64,000 bases of DNA from the NCBI RefSeq assembly GCF_000521565.1, contig NZ_CP002701.1:434001-498000 (forward strand), given 5' to 3'. Below are positions 40,326 to 51,658 of this stretch, one piece after another; the first letter of the stretch is position 1; each line of letters opens with the position of its first letter. The notes beneath the pieces are model-generated. The model made no database searches. It worked only from the letters and a program-made list of their open reading frames with translations, and had not been told where the DNA came from. Source of the stretch: Buchnera aphidicola str. G002 (Myzus persicae). Its GTDB lineage: Bacteria; Pseudomonadota; Gammaproteobacteria; Enterobacterales; Enterobacteriaceae. The position numbers and the translations under genes were made by a program.

Positions 40326-42146
40326 ATGCATAAAAACATAAGAAACATTGCCATTATAGCACATGTTGATCATGGAAAAACTACATTACTTGATCAACTA
40401 TTACAACAATCAGGAACTTTTCAAGAACATGAAGAAAGAACTGAACGAATCATGGATTCTAATGATTTAGAGAAAGAGCGAGGCATTACAATTTTATCTA
40501 AAAATACTTCTATTAAATGGAGAAACTATAAGATTAATATAGTTGATACACCTGGTCATGCAGATTTTGGAGGAGAAGTAGAACGTGTAATGTCTATGGT
40601 GGATTCAGTTTTACTAGTCGTCGATGCCTTAGATGGACCAATGCCACAGACACGATTTGTTACTAAAAAAGCATTTAAATATGGTCTGAATCCTATCGTT
40701 GTTATTAATAAAGTTGATAGAAAAAATGCTCGTCCTGATTGGGTAGTAGACCAAGTATTTGATCTTTTTGTTAATCTTAATGCAAATGACCAACAATTAG
40801 ATTTTCCTATAATATATACTTCTGCTATTCTTGGAACTTCTGGAACAGACTATCTCAATATGCAAAAAAATATGATTCCATTATATGAATCTATTATTAA
40901 ATATGTTCCTGTTCCTGATGTCGATCCTAATAGAAAATTTCAAATGCAAATTTCCCAACTTGATTATAATAATTATTTAGGAGTCATAGGCGTTGGTCGC
41001 ATTAAACAGGGTTTTATTAAACCTAATGATTCAGTAGCTATTATTGATAATTTCGGAAAACACCGTCATGGAAAGATTAATAAAGTTTTACATTATTTTG
41101 GTTTAAAAAGAACAGAAATAAATAAAGGAGAAGCAGGAGATATTATTGCTATTACTGGAATTGATAAACTAAATATTTCTGATACAATTTGTCATCCAGA
41201 TAATTTAAAACCATTACCAGTATTAAGTATTGATGAACCAACTGTAAATATGTTTTTTTCAGTTAATACTTCACCTTTTTCAGGAAAAGAAGGTAAATAT
41301 ATTACCTCTCGTCAAATTTTAGACCGATTAAAAAAAGAAATTATACACAATGTTGCTCTACAAGTAAAAGAAACAAAAGATGCAAATATTTTTTCTGTAT
41401 CTGGACGCGGTGAATTACATCTATCTATATTAATTGAAAACATGCGTCGTGAAGGATTTGAATTAGAAGTTTCTCGTCCGAAAATAATTTTTCGTGAAAT
41501 AAATGGAATTAAAAAAGAACCTTTTGAAAATGTCACTCTAGATATTGAAGATAAACATCAAGGAAGTATTATGCAATTTATAGGAACAAGAAAAGGTGAA
41601 TTAAAAAATATGACTATGGATGGAAAGGGAAGAGTTCGTCTAGAATATATATTATCTAGTAGAGCACTAATTGGTTTTCGTACAGAATTTATGAGTATAA
41701 CTTCTGGAACAGGATTATGTTATTCATCTTTTCAAAAATATAACGATATTCAAAATAACAATATTGGACAGAGAAAAAATGGAGTCTTAATATCTAATAG
41801 TATGGGTATGGCAGTTGGTTTTGCTTTATTTAATTTACAAGAAAGAGGAAAATTATTTATAGGACATGGTATACAAGTATATGAAGGACAAATCATAGGT
41901 CTTCATAATCGTTCTAATGATTTAACAGTAAATTGTTTAACAGGTAAAAAATTAACTAATATGAGAGCTTCTGGAACTGATGAAGCAATAGTTTTAACCA
42001 CACCTGTTCATTTTACCTTAGAAGAAGCACTAGGTTTTATTAATGATGATGAACTTGTAGAAGTTACACCTTCTTCTATACGTTTACGAAAACGTTACTT
42101 AAAAGAAAATGAAAGAAAAAGAGCCAATCGAAATAAAAATATTTAA
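40326..42146 (+). CDS. typA: Ribosome-associated GTPase TypA (BipA)
   Basis: TypA/BipA is an EF-G-like GTPase that acts in 50S assembly and translation under stress. The 606-residue protein (E. coli 607) has G1 [17 protein letters not shown]2 RGITI, G3 [15 protein letters not shown] and G4 NKVDR, EF-G-like domains III and V, and the TypA-specific C-terminal domain ending in the basic KRANRNKNI. The AAAGAGAG purine stretch before the ATG is a good ribosome binding site. Confidence 0.96.
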   Translation: MHKNIRNIAIIAHVDHGKTTLLDQLLQQSGTFQEHEERTERIMDSNDLEKERGITILSKNTSIKWRNYKINIVDTPGHADFGGEVERVMSMVDSVLLVVDALDGPMPQTRFVTKKAFKYGLNPIVVINKVDRKNARPDWVVDQVFDLFVNLNANDQQLDFPIIYTSAILGTSGTDYLNMQKNMIPLYESIIKYVPVPDVDPNRKFQMQISQLDYNNYLGVIGVGRIKQGFIKPNDSVAIIDNFGKHRHGKINKVLHYFGLKRTEINKGEAGDIIAITGIDKLNISDTICHPDNLKPLPVLSIDEPTVNMFFSVNTSPFSGKEGKYITSRQILDRLKKEIIHNVALQVKETKDANIFSVSGRGELHLSILIENMRREGFELEVSRPKIIFREINGIKKEPFENVTLDIEDKHQGSIMQFIGTRKGELKNMTMDGKGRVRLEYILSSRALIGFRTEFMSITSGTGLCYSSFQKYNDIQNNNIGQRKNGVLISNSMGMAVGFALFNLQERGKLFIGHGIQVYEGQIIGLHNRSNDLTVNCLTGKKLTNMRASGTDEAIVLTTPVHFTLEEALGFINDDELVEVTPSSIRLRKRYLKENERKRANRNKNI

Positions 42147-42188
42147 TCAGAAGCATTAAATATAAAATGCCTTATGTAATATACATAA

Positions 42189-42223
42189 TTATATAATTCT
42201 ATTGACTCAATAGAATTATATAA
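42189..42223. terminator. Long perfect hairpin between convergent typA and gmk
   Basis: A 16-bp perfect inverted repeat, TTATATAATTCTATTG (42189-42204) and CAATAGAATTATATAA (42208-42223), has a loop of only three bases (ACT). It sits between the stop codons of two convergent genes. The stem is symmetrical and so could stop transcription from both sides. Confidence 0.7.
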
Positions 42224-42259
42224 AATATATATTTATATATGTTTTATTTTTTTCAATAA

Positions 42260-42883
42260 TCAAGGTTTTAATAAATTAGAAATTAATATATGAAATTTAT
42301 TTTTTTGATGAGATAAACATAAATGTTCAGCAGAAATAATAGTTTTTAAATAATCTATTGATTTTTTAAAATCATCATTAATAATTAGATAATCATATTC
42401 TGAATAATGTTTCATCTCATCTACTGCTTTTTCCATTCTTTTTGCAATAACAACTTCGCTATCTTGACCTCTTTCTTTTAATCTCTTATATAATGTATCT
42501 TTAGATGGTGGTAATAAAAAAATACTTTTTGATTCAGGCATTTTGTCTCGAATTTGTTTAGCTCCTTGCCAATCAATATCAAGAAATACATCTTTACCAG
42601 AAAGTAACATTTCTTCAATAAATTGACGTGAAGTTCCATAAAAATTACTAAAAACTTTAGCATGCTCTAAAAAACATTCCTCTTTAATCATTTTCTGAAA
42701 TTTTTTTTGCGATATAAAATAATAATGTTTTCCATGTAATTCACCCGGTCTTATGATTCGAGTAGTATGAGAAATAGATACTTGAATATTATATAAAGGT
42801 TTTAATTTCAATAATCCTTGAATTAAACTTGATTTACCAGTTCCACTTGGTGCTGAAATAATAAAAAGAATACCTCGAGACAT
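42260..42883 (-). CDS. gmk: Guanylate kinase
   Basis: Gmk phosphorylates GMP to GDP with ATP. The 207-residue protein, the same length as E. coli, has P-loop [13 protein letters not shown], the GMP-binding [11 protein letters not shown] and [19 protein letters not shown] and [16 protein letters not shown]. It is convergent with typA and lies 70 bases downstream of ygfZ on the same strand. Confidence 0.96.
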   Translation of the reverse strand: MSRGILFIISAPSGTGKSSLIQGLLKLKPLYNIQVSISHTTRIIRPGELHGKHYYFISQKKFQKMIKEECFLEHAKVFSNFYGTSRQFIEEMLLSGKDVFLDIDWQGAKQIRDKMPESKSIFLLPPSKDTLYKRLKERGQDSEVVIAKRMEKAVDEMKHYSEYDYLIINDDFKKSIDYLKTIISAEHLCLSHQKNKFHILISNLLKP

Positions 42884-42953
42884 GATTTTTTAAAAAAATA
42901 GTATAAGCTGAAATTTAAAAAAAATATTTTTATATATTTATATATAAAAATTT

Positions 42954-43919
42954 TTAATTTTTATCTTTTATTAAAAATATATTTTTATATCCATATATTC
43001 TAAATAAATTATTTATATTAATAGATTTATACAATACTGCCTGTATCCATGTTTCTTTAGATTTAATTTTTACTATAGACAATAAAAAACCAATTTTACA
43101 CCATTTATAATCTATATAAGTTTCAATAATAGAACCTATTTTCGGGGAAATACTTCCTTGACTAGTTAAAGAACATAAAAAACGTTTATTTAAATTTTTA
43201 AAATAAATTCGTGCTATTGTTTCCTGTCCATAATAACACCCTTTTTTAAAACTGATAGCTTTAAGTCTTTCTAAATTAATTGCTAATGGTGTAAATTTTT
43301 TAGAAGATTGTTCATCAATAATAGGAAAATTTGCTTCAATATCTAATGACAACCACTGTTTACTATTATTAAAAAATATTTTTTCATTTATATTTTTTTT
43401 AAATAATAGAAAATCTGATAAATTTAAAATTAATAGAAATCTTTCTAATGGTTCTGAAAACCATAGTATAACTTTTTTATTTTCATAAACTATAAGATGA
43501 TTTTGGTCTGGTAATTTTTTAAAAAATTTTAATAAGAATAATCTAGAATTTGATCCTGCAATGCCAATTAAATAAATATTATTTAATTGATTAATATCTA
43601 TTTTTGAAAATATAGAATATTTCTTTAATTCAATTATTTGAATCATGGAAACGCTTTTTCTTTGAATATAGGCATAGCCTTTATTATAGTGGAATAAACG
43701 CATAGTACTCCATACTTTTCCATTGAAATTACAATGTGCACAAAGTATATGATCGTTTTGAGATAATAAATTCATATCAATTGTTAATTGATTTTGCAAA
43801 TATTTCTTACTATCAAGACCTTCTATATAAACAAAAGACCATTCTTCAAGTAATATCATAGTTAATGATAATTCATTTGAAGGATAAATAATATTTTGTA
43901 CAGATATAAATGATGACAT
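42954..43919 (-). CDS. ygfZ: Folate-binding iron-sulfur assembly protein YgfZ
   Basis: YgfZ is a tetrahydrofolate-binding protein that helps build or repair certain 4Fe-4S enzymes, including radical-SAM MiaB in E. coli. The 321-residue product (E. coli 326) contains the family signature KGCYYGQE, here at about residue 225, with its conserved Cys. The rest diverges strongly under AT pressure. QueE, MiaB and CysI in this window are possible clients by inference. It is divergent from prfB. Confidence 0.9.
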   Translation of the reverse strand: MSSFISVQNIIYPSNELSLTMILLEEWSFVYIEGLDSKKYLQNQLTIDMNLLSQNDHILCAHCNFNGKVWSTMRLFHYNKGYAYIQRKSVSMIQIIELKKYSIFSKIDINQLNNIYLIGIAGSNSRLFLLKFFKKLPDQNHLIVYENKKVILWFSEPLERFLLILNLSDFLLFKKNINEKIFFNNSKQWLSLDIEANFPIIDEQSSKKFTPLAINLERLKAISFKKGCYYGQETIARIYFKNLNKRFLCSLTSQGSISPKIGSIIETYIDYKWCKIGFLLSIVKIKSKETWIQAVLYKSININNLFRIYGYKNIFLIKDKN

Positions 43920-44043
43920 TGTTTTTTCCTAATATAAAAGAATAGTTTTTATAAATAAAAAATAAATTTATCTATGCAATTAAATATATATAATAAAATA
44001 ATAATTAAATTTCATACTTAATCAACAGAAGAACTATTCCATT

Positions 44044-45142
44044 ATGCTAGAAACAAACATAATTAAAAATCAAATTAATAATTTACAAGAGCGAATAAAA
44101 GATCTAAAGAGGTATCTTTGACTATAATAAAAAAAAAACGCGTATTTCAGAAATTAATTTAGAATTATTATCGCCTATAATATGGAATAAAAAAATACTT
44201 TTAAAAAACTTGAATAAAGAAAAATATTTTCTAGAATTAATAATTAAGAATATTAATGAAATAGAAAAAAACATAAAAGAAGTAATTATCTTTTTAGAAT
44301 TAGCAATAGAAACATCAGATAATATCTTATTACAAGATACTATTATAGAAATAAAAAAAATAGAAGGAAAAGTTAAAAAACTTGAATTTTATCGTATGTT
44401 TTCAAAAAAAAATGACATCTGCAATTGTTATATCGATATACAATCTGGTTCCGGAGGAACAGAAGCGCAAGATTGGTCTAAAATACTACTTAGAATGTAT
44501 TTAAGATGGGCTGATAAAAAAGGTTTTCAAACAGAAATTATTCACGAATCTGTAGGAGAAATAGTTGGTATTAAGTCTGCTACAATTAAAGTTTCTGGTG
44601 AATATGCTTTCGGATGGTTAAGAACAGAAACCGGAATACATCGTTTAATTAGAAAAAGTCCTTTTGATTCAGGTAATAGACGTCACACTTCTTTTAGTTC
44701 TATTTTTATCTATCCAGATATCGATGATAAAATACATATAAATGTTAATTCTTCCGATCTCAGAATAGATGTTTATAGAGCTTCAGGTGCTGGAGGTCAA
44801 CATGTTAATCGAACTGAATCAGCTGTTCGTATTACTCATTTACCTACTAATATCGTTACTCAATGTCAAAGTAATCGATCTCAACATAAAAACAAAGAAC
44901 AAGCAATGCAGCAAATGAAATCAAAATTATATGATATGAAAATGAGAAATAAAAAGAAAGAAAAACAAAAACTAGAAGAAAATAAATCAGATATTACGTG
45001 GGGAAATCAAATACGTTCATATATATTAGATAATTCAAAAGTAAAAGATCTTCGTACCGGTATTGAAAAAAATCATGTTCAATCTGTCTTAAACGGTGAT
45101 TTAGATGATTTTATTGAACAAAGTTTAATAATTGGATTATAA
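44044..45142 (+). CDS. prfB: Peptide chain release factor RF2 (programmed +1 frameshift)
   Basis: RF2 ends translation at UGA and UAA. The gene begins at ATG 44044; after 25 codons an in-frame TGA at 44119 interrupts it. Skipping T44119 and resuming at GAC 44120 continues the protein to 45142, 365 residues in total, the same as E. coli. The joined sequence RYL-DYNKKKT matches E. coli GYLDYDAKKE. The peptide-anticodon motif SPF is in [11 protein letters not shown] and the catalytic GGQ in [13 protein letters not shown]. It is followed after 10 bases by lysS, as in E. coli. Confidence 0.96.
44107..44122 (+). promoter_or_regulatory. RF2 autoregulatory frameshift site
   Basis: The sequence AAGAGGTATCTTTGAC contains all elements of the bacterial RF2 site: a Shine-Dalgarno-like AGAGG just upstream, the slippery CTT codon, then the TGA stop followed by C. 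In E. coli low RF2 lets the ribosome slip +1 on CUU so that more RF2 is made. A run of 10 A begins seven bases downstream (44129-44138) but is in frame. Confidence 0.92.
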
Positions 45143-45152
45143 AGGATTAAAT

Positions 45153-46670
45153 ATGTTAGAAAAAAACAATAATAACCAATATAGTGATATTGAAAACAAT
45201 GAAAAAATAATAAGAAAAACAAAACTAATAAATATGAAAAAAACCGGTTTTTCTTTTCCTAATAATTTTAAAAAAAAGACTACTATAGAAGAAATTAATC
45301 AAAAATATAAGCATAAAAATATTCATGAACTTGAAGCACTAAATATTACAGTCTCTATTGCTGGTCGTATGACACAAAGACGTATTATTGGTAAAGCGTC
45401 TTTTTTTACATTACAAGATATAGAAGGAAAAATACAAATTTATATAAAAGAAAAAAAAATATCATCTGAATTTTATCAAAATCATTTTAAAAAATGGGAT
45501 ATTGGAGACATTTTAAGTGTAATAGGTATATTATTTAAAACCAAAACAGGAGAATTATCTATTTACTGTCATACTTTAGAAATCTTGAATAAATCATTAA
45601 AACCTTTACCTAATAAATTTCATGGTTTATCTAATCAAGAAATACGCTATCGACAACGCTATTTAGATTTAATTAGTAATAAAAAATTATTTAGTGTTTT
45701 TAAAAATCGTTCTAACATTATTATGGCTATTCGAAATTTTATGATAGAAAATAATTTTTTAGAAGTCGAAACACCAATGTTACAAAATATTCCTGGTGGA
45801 GCAAATGCACGTCCTTTTATTACTTATCATAATGAAATTAAAACGAAAATGTATTTGAGAATAGCACCAGAATTATATTTAAAAAAATTAATCATTGGGG
45901 GTTTTGAGCGTATTTTTGAACTTAATAGAAATTTTCGTAACGAAGGTGTTTCTAGTCGTCATAATCCAGAGTTTACTATGATGGAAGCATATATTGCATA
46001 TTCAAATTATAATGATATGATGCATTTAATAGAAAATCTTTTTAAAAATATTACAGAGTTACTTTTTAAAACGAATCAAATAATATATGACAAATATCAT
46101 TTTGATTTTAGTCAACCTTTTCATAGATTAACTATGAAAAATGCTATTCTTAAATTTAATCCAACTATTATTTTATCTGACTTAGATGACACAAATAAAA
46201 TAAAAAAAATTGCGAAATCTATAGGTATTACCATAAAAGAGTTTGCAGAAGATGGGGAAATAATTACTGAAATTTTTGAAAAAACAGTAGAGAAAAAATT
46301 AATCCAACCTACTTTTATTACTGAATATCCAGTAGAAGTTTCTCCATTAGCAAGACGTAATAATATTAATAAAAATGTTACTGATAGATTTGAGCTTTTT
46401 ATAGCCGGATATGAAATAGCAAATGGATTTTCAGAACTTAATGATGTACAAGATCAAAAAAATAGATTTTTAAATCAAATGCATAAATCTCATAAACAAG
46501 AAGATAAAAATATATTTTATGATGAAGATTATATCGAAGCATTAAAATATGGTTTACCACCTACATCAGGCTTGGGAATTGGAATTGATCGTTTAATTAT
46601 GATATTAACTAATCAAATTAGTATTCGTGATGTAATTTTATTCCCGACACTTCGTCCATCTAATAAATAA
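45153..46670 (+). CDS. lysS: Lysyl-tRNA synthetase (class II)
   Basis: LysRS charges tRNA-Lys, in heavy demand here because AT-rich proteins are lysine-rich. The ATG at 45153 has AAAGGATT upstream and is chosen over a TTG at 45132 that overlaps prfB; 505 residues, as in E. coli. An OB-fold anticodon domain (AGRMTQRRIIGKASFFTLQD) is followed by class II motif 2 FRNEGVSSRHNPEFTMME and motif 3 GLGIGIDRLIM. The prfB-lysS pair is conserved with E. coli. Confidence 0.97.
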   Translation: MLEKNNNNQYSDIENNEKIIRKTKLINMKKTGFSFPNNFKKKTTIEEINQKYKHKNIHELEALNITVSIAGRMTQRRIIGKASFFTLQDIEGKIQIYIKEKKISSEFYQNHFKKWDIGDILSVIGILFKTKTGELSIYCHTLEILNKSLKPLPNKFHGLSNQEIRYRQRYLDLISNKKLFSVFKNRSNIIMAIRNFMIENNFLEVETPMLQNIPGGANARPFITYHNEIKTKMYLRIAPELYLKKLIIGGFERIFELNRNFRNEGVSSRHNPEFTMMEAYIAYSNYNDMMHLIENLFKNITELLFKTNQIIYDKYHFDFSQPFHRLTMKNAILKFNPTIILSDLDDTNKIKKIAKSIGITIKEFAEDGEIITEIFEKTVEKKLIQPTFITEYPVEVSPLARRNNINKNVTDRFELFIAGYEIANGFSELNDVQDQKNRFLNQMHKSHKQEDKNIFYDEDYIEALKYGLPPTSGLGIGIDRLIMILTNQISIRDVILFPTLRPSNK

Positions 46671-46744
46671 TTTTTTATAAATTTAATATCAATTACAAAA
46701 AATAAAAAAAATAAATATTTTTATAAAAATTCATAGGAAATAAA

Positions 46745-47992
46745 ATGTCATATATTCTGACTAATGCTAAAAAAAATATTAACATTAAAAATGTTAAATC
46801 TTTAATAAAAAAATATCAACCACCATTTTGGGTCTACGACGCTGATATTATTTATGAAAAAATAAAATTATTAAAAAATTTTGATGTAATTAGATTTGCC
46901 CAAAAATCTTGTTCAAACATTAATATATTACGTTTAATGAAAAATAAAAATTTGAAAATAGATGCTGTTTCTTTAGGAGAAATTGAACGAGCATTATCAT
47001 CTGGATTTCAACCGAATACAGACGAAATAATATTTACTGCAGACATTTTAGATCAAGAAACTTTATCTAAAGTAATTAATTTTAATATACCAGTTAATGC
47101 TGGGTCTTTAGATATGTTAACACAATTAGGAAAATCTTCTCCTGGTCATCATGTATGGTTGCGCATCAATCCAGGATTTGGATATGGACATAGTAAAAAA
47201 ACTAATACTGGAGGAGAAAACAGTAAACACGGAATTTGGGAGCCTAGACTAGCAATACCTATTATAAAAAAATATAAATTAAAATTAATAGGTTTACATA
47301 TGCATATTGGTTCCGGAGTCAATTATATTCATTTAAAAAAAGTTTGCAAATCTATGGTTCAATATGCATTGCAACTAAATCAAAAAATATCATCGATTTC
47401 TGCTGGTGGCGGATTACCTATACCATATCAAATTGATGAAAAACCTATTGATATCAAAAAATACTTTATGTTATGGAATAATGCACGGAAAGAAATTTCT
47501 AGATTTCTAGATCAAAAAATTGAATTAGAAATTGAACCTGGAAGATTTTTAGTTGCAGAATCCGGAATTCTAATTTCAAAAGTTTGGTCTGTAAAGAAAA
47601 TGGGCAAAAAAAATTTTATTTTAATTGATGTAGGATTCAATGATTTTATGAGACCTACCATGTACGGTAGTTATCATCATATATCGATTATTTCTGGAGA
47701 CAATAGGGAAATCAATGAAAATGAAAAAATTGATACTGTGGTTGGAGGTCCTTTATGTGAATCAGGAGACATTTTTACACAAAAAGAAGGGGGAACTGTT
47801 CAAACTAGAAAACTACCAATTATAAAAGTAGGCGACTATTTAATTTTTCATGATACAGGTGCTTATGGTGCTTCTATGTCGTCTAATTATAACACCAGAC
47901 CTCTTATTCCAGAAATACTATTAGAAAATAATAATTCTTTTGTTATCCGTAGACGTCAAAAAATAGAAGAAATATTAAATTTGGAAAAATAA
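46745..47992 (+). CDS. lysA: Diaminopimelate decarboxylase
   Basis: LysA removes CO2 from meso-diaminopimelate to give lysine, the last step of lysine synthesis and a nutritional function for the host. The 415-residue protein (E. coli 420) has the PLP-binding Lys in RFAQKSC, the HMHIGSGV motif, the SAGGGLPIPY glycine loop, EPGRFLVAESG, and CESGDIF with the active-site Cys. It works downstream of asd in the same pathway, encoded later in this window. The lysR regulator found next to lysA in E. coli is not present. Confidence 0.96.
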   Translation: MSYILTNAKKNINIKNVKSLIKKYQPPFWVYDADIIYEKIKLLKNFDVIRFAQKSCSNINILRLMKNKNLKIDAVSLGEIERALSSGFQPNTDEIIFTADILDQETLSKVINFNIPVNAGSLDMLTQLGKSSPGHHVWLRINPGFGYGHSKKTNTGGENSKHGIWEPRLAIPIIKKYKLKLIGLHMHIGSGVNYIHLKKVCKSMVQYALQLNQKISSISAGGGLPIPYQIDEKPIDIKKYFMLWNNARKEISRFLDQKIELEIEPGRFLVAESGILISKVWSVKKMGKKNFILIDVGFNDFMRPTMYGSYHHISIISGDNREINENEKIDTVVGGPLCESGDIFTQKEGGTVQTRKLPIIKVGDYLIFHDTGAYGASMSSNYNTRPLIPEILLENNNSFVIRRRQKIEEILNLEK

Positions 47993-48065
47993 TATTTTTT
48001 CAAAAAAATATAATTAAATTAAAATAAAAAAATATTTTGTAATCAACAAGGATGCACGCCTAAAT

Positions 48066-48962
48066 ATGTACATCATTTTTCCTAATTTTAATCCTATTAT
48101 TTTTTCTATTGGTTCTATATCTGCTCGTTGGTATGGATTTATGTATCTTATTAGTTTTTTATTCGCTATGTGGTATGGAAAGAAAAAAAATATTAAAAAT
48201 GAGCAAAAATGGTATAAAAAAAAAATAGAAATATTGTTATATGCTATTTTTATAGGATCTTGTATTGGAGGTAGAATAGGATATATAATTTTCTATAATT
48301 TTTCATATTTTTCTAAAAATATATTATATTCTTTTCATGTATGGAAAGGAGGAATGTCATTTCATGGAGGATTAATAGGTGCAATAATCACAATGTTTTA
48401 TTTCTCTCTGAAATATAATAAAAAAATATTAGAAATATCTGATTTTATAACTCCATTAGTACCTTTTGGTCTAGGTGCTGGAAGATTAGGAAATTTTATT
48501 AACAGCGAACTGTGGGGCCGTGTATCTACTAATTTCCCATATGCAATGATTTTTCCTAATTCGCAATATCAAGATTTAAAAATAGTTGAACAATACCCCC
48601 ACCTACAACCATTATTAAATCAATATGGAGCCTTACCCCGTCATCCTTCACAATTATACGAATGTTTTTTAGAAGGAATAGTGTTGTTTTACATTATTTA
48701 TTTTTTTACGAAAAAAGATAGACCTACAGGTAGTGTAAGTGGTTTATTCTTAATATCTTACGGTACTTTTAGAATTTTTATAGAGTTTTTTCGAGAACCT
48801 GATCCTCAAATAGGATTATTTAAAAACATAATAACAATGGGACAAATACTATCAATACCCATGGTTATTATCGGATGCATTATTATGTTTAAAGCTTTTT
48901 ATCAAAAACGGAATGTTGAAAAAAATGAAACAATATCTTGCTTTAATAAAAAAAATAATTAA
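48066..48962 (+). CDS. lgt: Phosphatidylglycerol-prolipoprotein diacylglyceryl transferase
   Basis: Lgt attaches diacylglycerol to the lipobox Cys of prolipoproteins in the inner membrane. The 298-residue protein (E. coli 291) has about seven hydrophobic segments and keeps the family motifs [20 protein letters not shown] and [19 protein letters not shown] with its essential Arg and His. The last 38 bases overlap thyA in another frame. A three-codon ATG-CAC-GCC-TAA at 48052-48063 ends two bases before the start; no role is claimed. Confidence 0.96.
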   Translation: MYIIFPNFNPIIFSIGSISARWYGFMYLISFLFAMWYGKKKNIKNEQKWYKKKIEILLYAIFIGSCIGGRIGYIIFYNFSYFSKNILYSFHVWKGGMSFHGGLIGAIITMFYFSLKYNKKILEISDFITPLVPFGLGAGRLGNFINSELWGRVSTNFPYAMIFPNSQYQDLKIVEQYPHLQPLLNQYGALPRHPSQLYECFLEGIVLFYIIYFFTKKDRPTGSVSGLFLISYGTFRIFIEFFREPDPQIGLFKNIITMGQILSIPMVIIGCIIMFKAFYQKRNVEKNETISCFNKKNN

Positions 48963-49719
48963 AATTGGAAATCCAAAAAAAGATCGTACTGGTACAGGCA
49001 CTTTGTCTATTTTTGGTCATCATATGAAATTTAATTTAAAAAAAGGATTTCCTCTTGTTACCACAAAAAAATGTCATATTCCATCTATTATACACGAACT
49101 ATTATGGTTTTTAAAAGGTGATACTAACATTAAATATCTTAATCAAAATAAAATATCTATCTGGAATAATTGGGCAGATGAACAAGGAGAAGTTGGTCCA
49201 ATATATGGAAAACAATGGAGAAACTGGAATACATCAGAAAAAAACAAGATTGATCAAATTAAAAATATATTAATACAATTAAAAAAAGATCCAGATTCCC
49301 GTAGAATTTTAGTATCTAGTTGGAATGTTGGAGAAATTAACAAAATGAAATTACCACCTTGTCATATATTATTTCAGTTTTATGTTTTTAACAAAAAATT
49401 AAGTTGTCAACTTTACCAACGTTCTTGTGATGTATTTCTTGGATTACCTTTTAATATAGCTAGTTATGCAATACTTATTCATATGATAGCACAACAATGT
49501 GATTTAGAAGTTGGAGAATTTTTATGGACAGGAGGTGATGTCCATCTATATAATAATCACATTGAATTAGCAAAAAAACAAGTACTAAGATCTCCTAAAA
49601 AACTACCTAAATTAGTCATTATTCAAAAACCTCCGTCATTATTTCAATATTCTTTTCAAGATTTTAAAATTGTTGGATACACTCCTGATCCTGCCATTAA
49701 AGCAGCAATATCTATATAA
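48925..49719 (+). CDS. thyA: Thymidylate synthase
   Basis: ThyA methylates dUMP to dTMP using methylenetetrahydrofolate. The ATG at 48925 gives 264 residues, equal to E. coli, starting [10 protein letters not shown]; the ATG at 48913 would add four residues. Motifs are [11 protein letters not shown], the catalytic Cys in [35 protein letters not shown] and the dUMP-binding Asn. It overlaps lgt by 38 bases and is very probably translationally coupled; lgt-thyA is also the E. coli order. Confidence 0.97.
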   Translation: MKQYLALIKKIIKIGNPKKDRTGTGTLSIFGHHMKFNLKKGFPLVTTKKCHIPSIIHELLWFLKGDTNIKYLNQNKISIWNNWADEQGEVGPIYGKQWRNWNTSEKNKIDQIKNILIQLKKDPDSRRILVSSWNVGEINKMKLPPCHILFQFYVFNKKLSCQLYQRSCDVFLGLPFNIASYAILIHMIAQQCDLEVGEFLWTGGDVHLYNNHIELAKKQVLRSPKKLPKLVIIQKPPSLFQYSFQDFKIVGYTPDPAIKAAISI

Positions 49720-49779
49720 AAAATCATATTAAATATAATATATTCATATATCAACTTAGGTTAAGTTTCTCTAATAAAA

Positions 49780-51099
49780 ATGAAATACATATATATAAAA
49801 ACTTGGGGCTGTCAAATGAATGAATATGATTCATCTTTAATGGCTTCTCTATTGCAAAAAAAAAATCAATATTTAATAACTCTAAATCCAGAACAAGCTG
49901 ATATTTTAATATTAAATACTTGTTCTATAAGAGAAAAAGCTCAAGAAAAAGTTTTTCATCAACTTGGTAGATGGAGAAAAATAAAAAATAAAAATTCTGA
50001 AGTTATTATTGCTGTAGGAGGCTGTGTAGCTACTCAAGAAGGTGAAGAAATTTATAAAAGAGCGAATTACGTAGATATAATATTTGGAACTCAAACTTTA
50101 CATAGATTACCTGAAATGATTTCTGAAGTAGAAAAAAAACGGAAATTATCTATAGATATTAGTTTTCCTAAATTAGAAAAATTCGACCATTCTCTAGAAA
50201 TAAAAAAAACAGGATATACAGCTGCTATTTCTATTATGGAAGGATGTAATAAATATTGCTCTTTTTGTGTAGTACCATATACAAGAGGAAATGAAATTAG
50301 TAGACCATGTGATGATATTTTATTTGAAATATCAGTATTAGCTGAAAAAGGTGTAAGAGAAATCAACTTATTAGGTCAAAATGTAAATGCATATCAAGGT
50401 CCAACTTTTAATGGAAAAATTTGCTTTTTTTCAGAATTAATTAGATTAGTATCTGAAATAGACGGTATAGATAGAATTCGTTTTACTACTAGTAATCCTT
50501 TAGAATTCACAGATGATATTATTGAAGTTTATAAAGATACCCCAAAATTAGTCAGTTTTCTTCACCTTCCTGTACAAAGTGGTTCTAATCGAATACTTCA
50601 TTTAATGAAACGCTCATATACAATAGAAGATTATCAATCTATTGTTGAAAAATTAATCATTGCTAGACCTAATATTCAAATTAGTTCTGATTTTATTGTA
50701 GGTTTTCCAGGAGAAACTGAAACAGATTTTCAACAAACTATGACATTTATTAAAAATATAAATTTTGATATGAGTTTTAGTTTTATATACTCTAATCGAC
50801 CAGGCACACCTTCTTCTGAAATGGAAGATAATCTTGATTTAAAAGAGAAAAAAAAACGATTATATATTTTACAAAATCGTATTAATCTTCAGACAATGTT
50901 ATGGAGTAGAAAAATGTTTCAAAGTATACAATCTATTTTAGTAGAAGGTGTATCTAATAAAAACGTTATGGAATTATATGGTCGAACAGAAAACAATAGA
51001 ATTGTTACTTTTCACGGTTCACCTAAAATTATTGGACAGTTTGTTGATTTAAGAATTAAAAAAGTACACACGCACACATTAAAAGGTGAATTATTTTAA
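49780..51099 (+). CDS. miaB: tRNA-2-methylthio-N6-dimethylallyladenosine synthase
   Basis: MiaB adds a methylthio group to i6A37 of tRNAs reading UNN codons. It is a radical-SAM enzyme with two clusters: N-terminal cysteines in WGCQMN, NTCSIRE and VGGCVA, and the radical-SAM triad [18 protein letters not shown]. The 439-residue product is about 35 residues shorter than E. coli (474); it ends soon after the TRAM domain (KGELF). It is followed by ybeY and ybeX; ybeZ, found between miaB and ybeY in E. coli, is absent. Confidence 0.95.
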   Translation: MKYIYIKTWGCQMNEYDSSLMASLLQKKNQYLITLNPEQADILILNTCSIREKAQEKVFHQLGRWRKIKNKNSEVIIAVGGCVATQEGEEIYKRANYVDIIFGTQTLHRLPEMISEVEKKRKLSIDISFPKLEKFDHSLEIKKTGYTAAISIMEGCNKYCSFCVVPYTRGNEISRPCDDILFEISVLAEKGVREINLLGQNVNAYQGPTFNGKICFFSELIRLVSEIDGIDRIRFTTSNPLEFTDDIIEVYKDTPKLVSFLHLPVQSGSNRILHLMKRSYTIEDYQSIVEKLIIARPNIQISSDFIVGFPGETETDFQQTMTFIKNINFDMSFSFIYSNRPGTPSSEMEDNLDLKEKKKRLYILQNRINLQTMLWSRKMFQSIQSILVEGVSNKNVMELYGRTENNRIVTFHGSPKIIGQFVDLRIKKVHTHTLKGELF

Positions 51100-51117
51100 A
51101 AAAATTAAACAAAATAT

Positions 51118-51573
51118 ATGAAACATTTTATTATAAATCTGCAATATTGTTGTATCAGTAATAATTATATACCTAAAAAATTCCTTTTTAATAAATGGAT
51201 AGGACAAATTCTAAATAAAAAAAAATATATAATAACAATTAGAATTGTAGATGAATTAGAAATTAAAAATTTAAATTTTATTTATAGAGGAGAAAATAAG
51301 GCAACGAATGTTTTATCATTTCCCTGCAATGAAAAGATCACAATTAATTATAAACTATTAGGAGATTTAGTATTATGTAAAACAATAATAGAAAAAGAAG
51401 CTGCTCAATATAATACAACGTTAGAATCACATTGGGCACATATGACAATACATGGAACTTTACATTTACTAGGATATGATCATAAAAATAATATAGAAGC
51501 ATATAAGATGGAAAAAATGGAAAACAAAATAATGTTATCTTTAAAATATAAAGCACCATATGTTAAAAATTGA
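51118..51573 (+). CDS. ybeY: Endoribonuclease YbeY
   Basis: YbeY is a metal-dependent endoribonuclease in 16S rRNA 3'-end maturation and ribosome quality control. The 151-residue product (E. coli 155) has the zinc motif HGTLHLLGYDH and the preceding NKATNVLSFPC segment. The gap to miaB is only 18 bases, with ybeZ removed. Downstream ybeX keeps the E. coli order. Confidence 0.95.
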   Translation: MKHFIINLQYCCISNNYIPKKFLFNKWIGQILNKKKYIITIRIVDELEIKNLNFIYRGENKATNVLSFPCNEKITINYKLLGDLVLCKTIIEKEAAQYNTTLESHWAHMTIHGTLHLLGYDHKNNIEAYKMEKMENKIMLSLKYKAPYVKN

Positions 51574-51658
51574 TTAATCTTTCATAAAAAATATTTTAAC
51601 TCATGCTGTTCTACCATAGAATAGAAAAATATATTTTCAAAATAGATAATTTAATACT

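Noticed and set aside
45132..45152. TTG start of lysS overlapping prfB
   Set aside because: ATG 45153 has a proper ribosome binding site and matches the family length.
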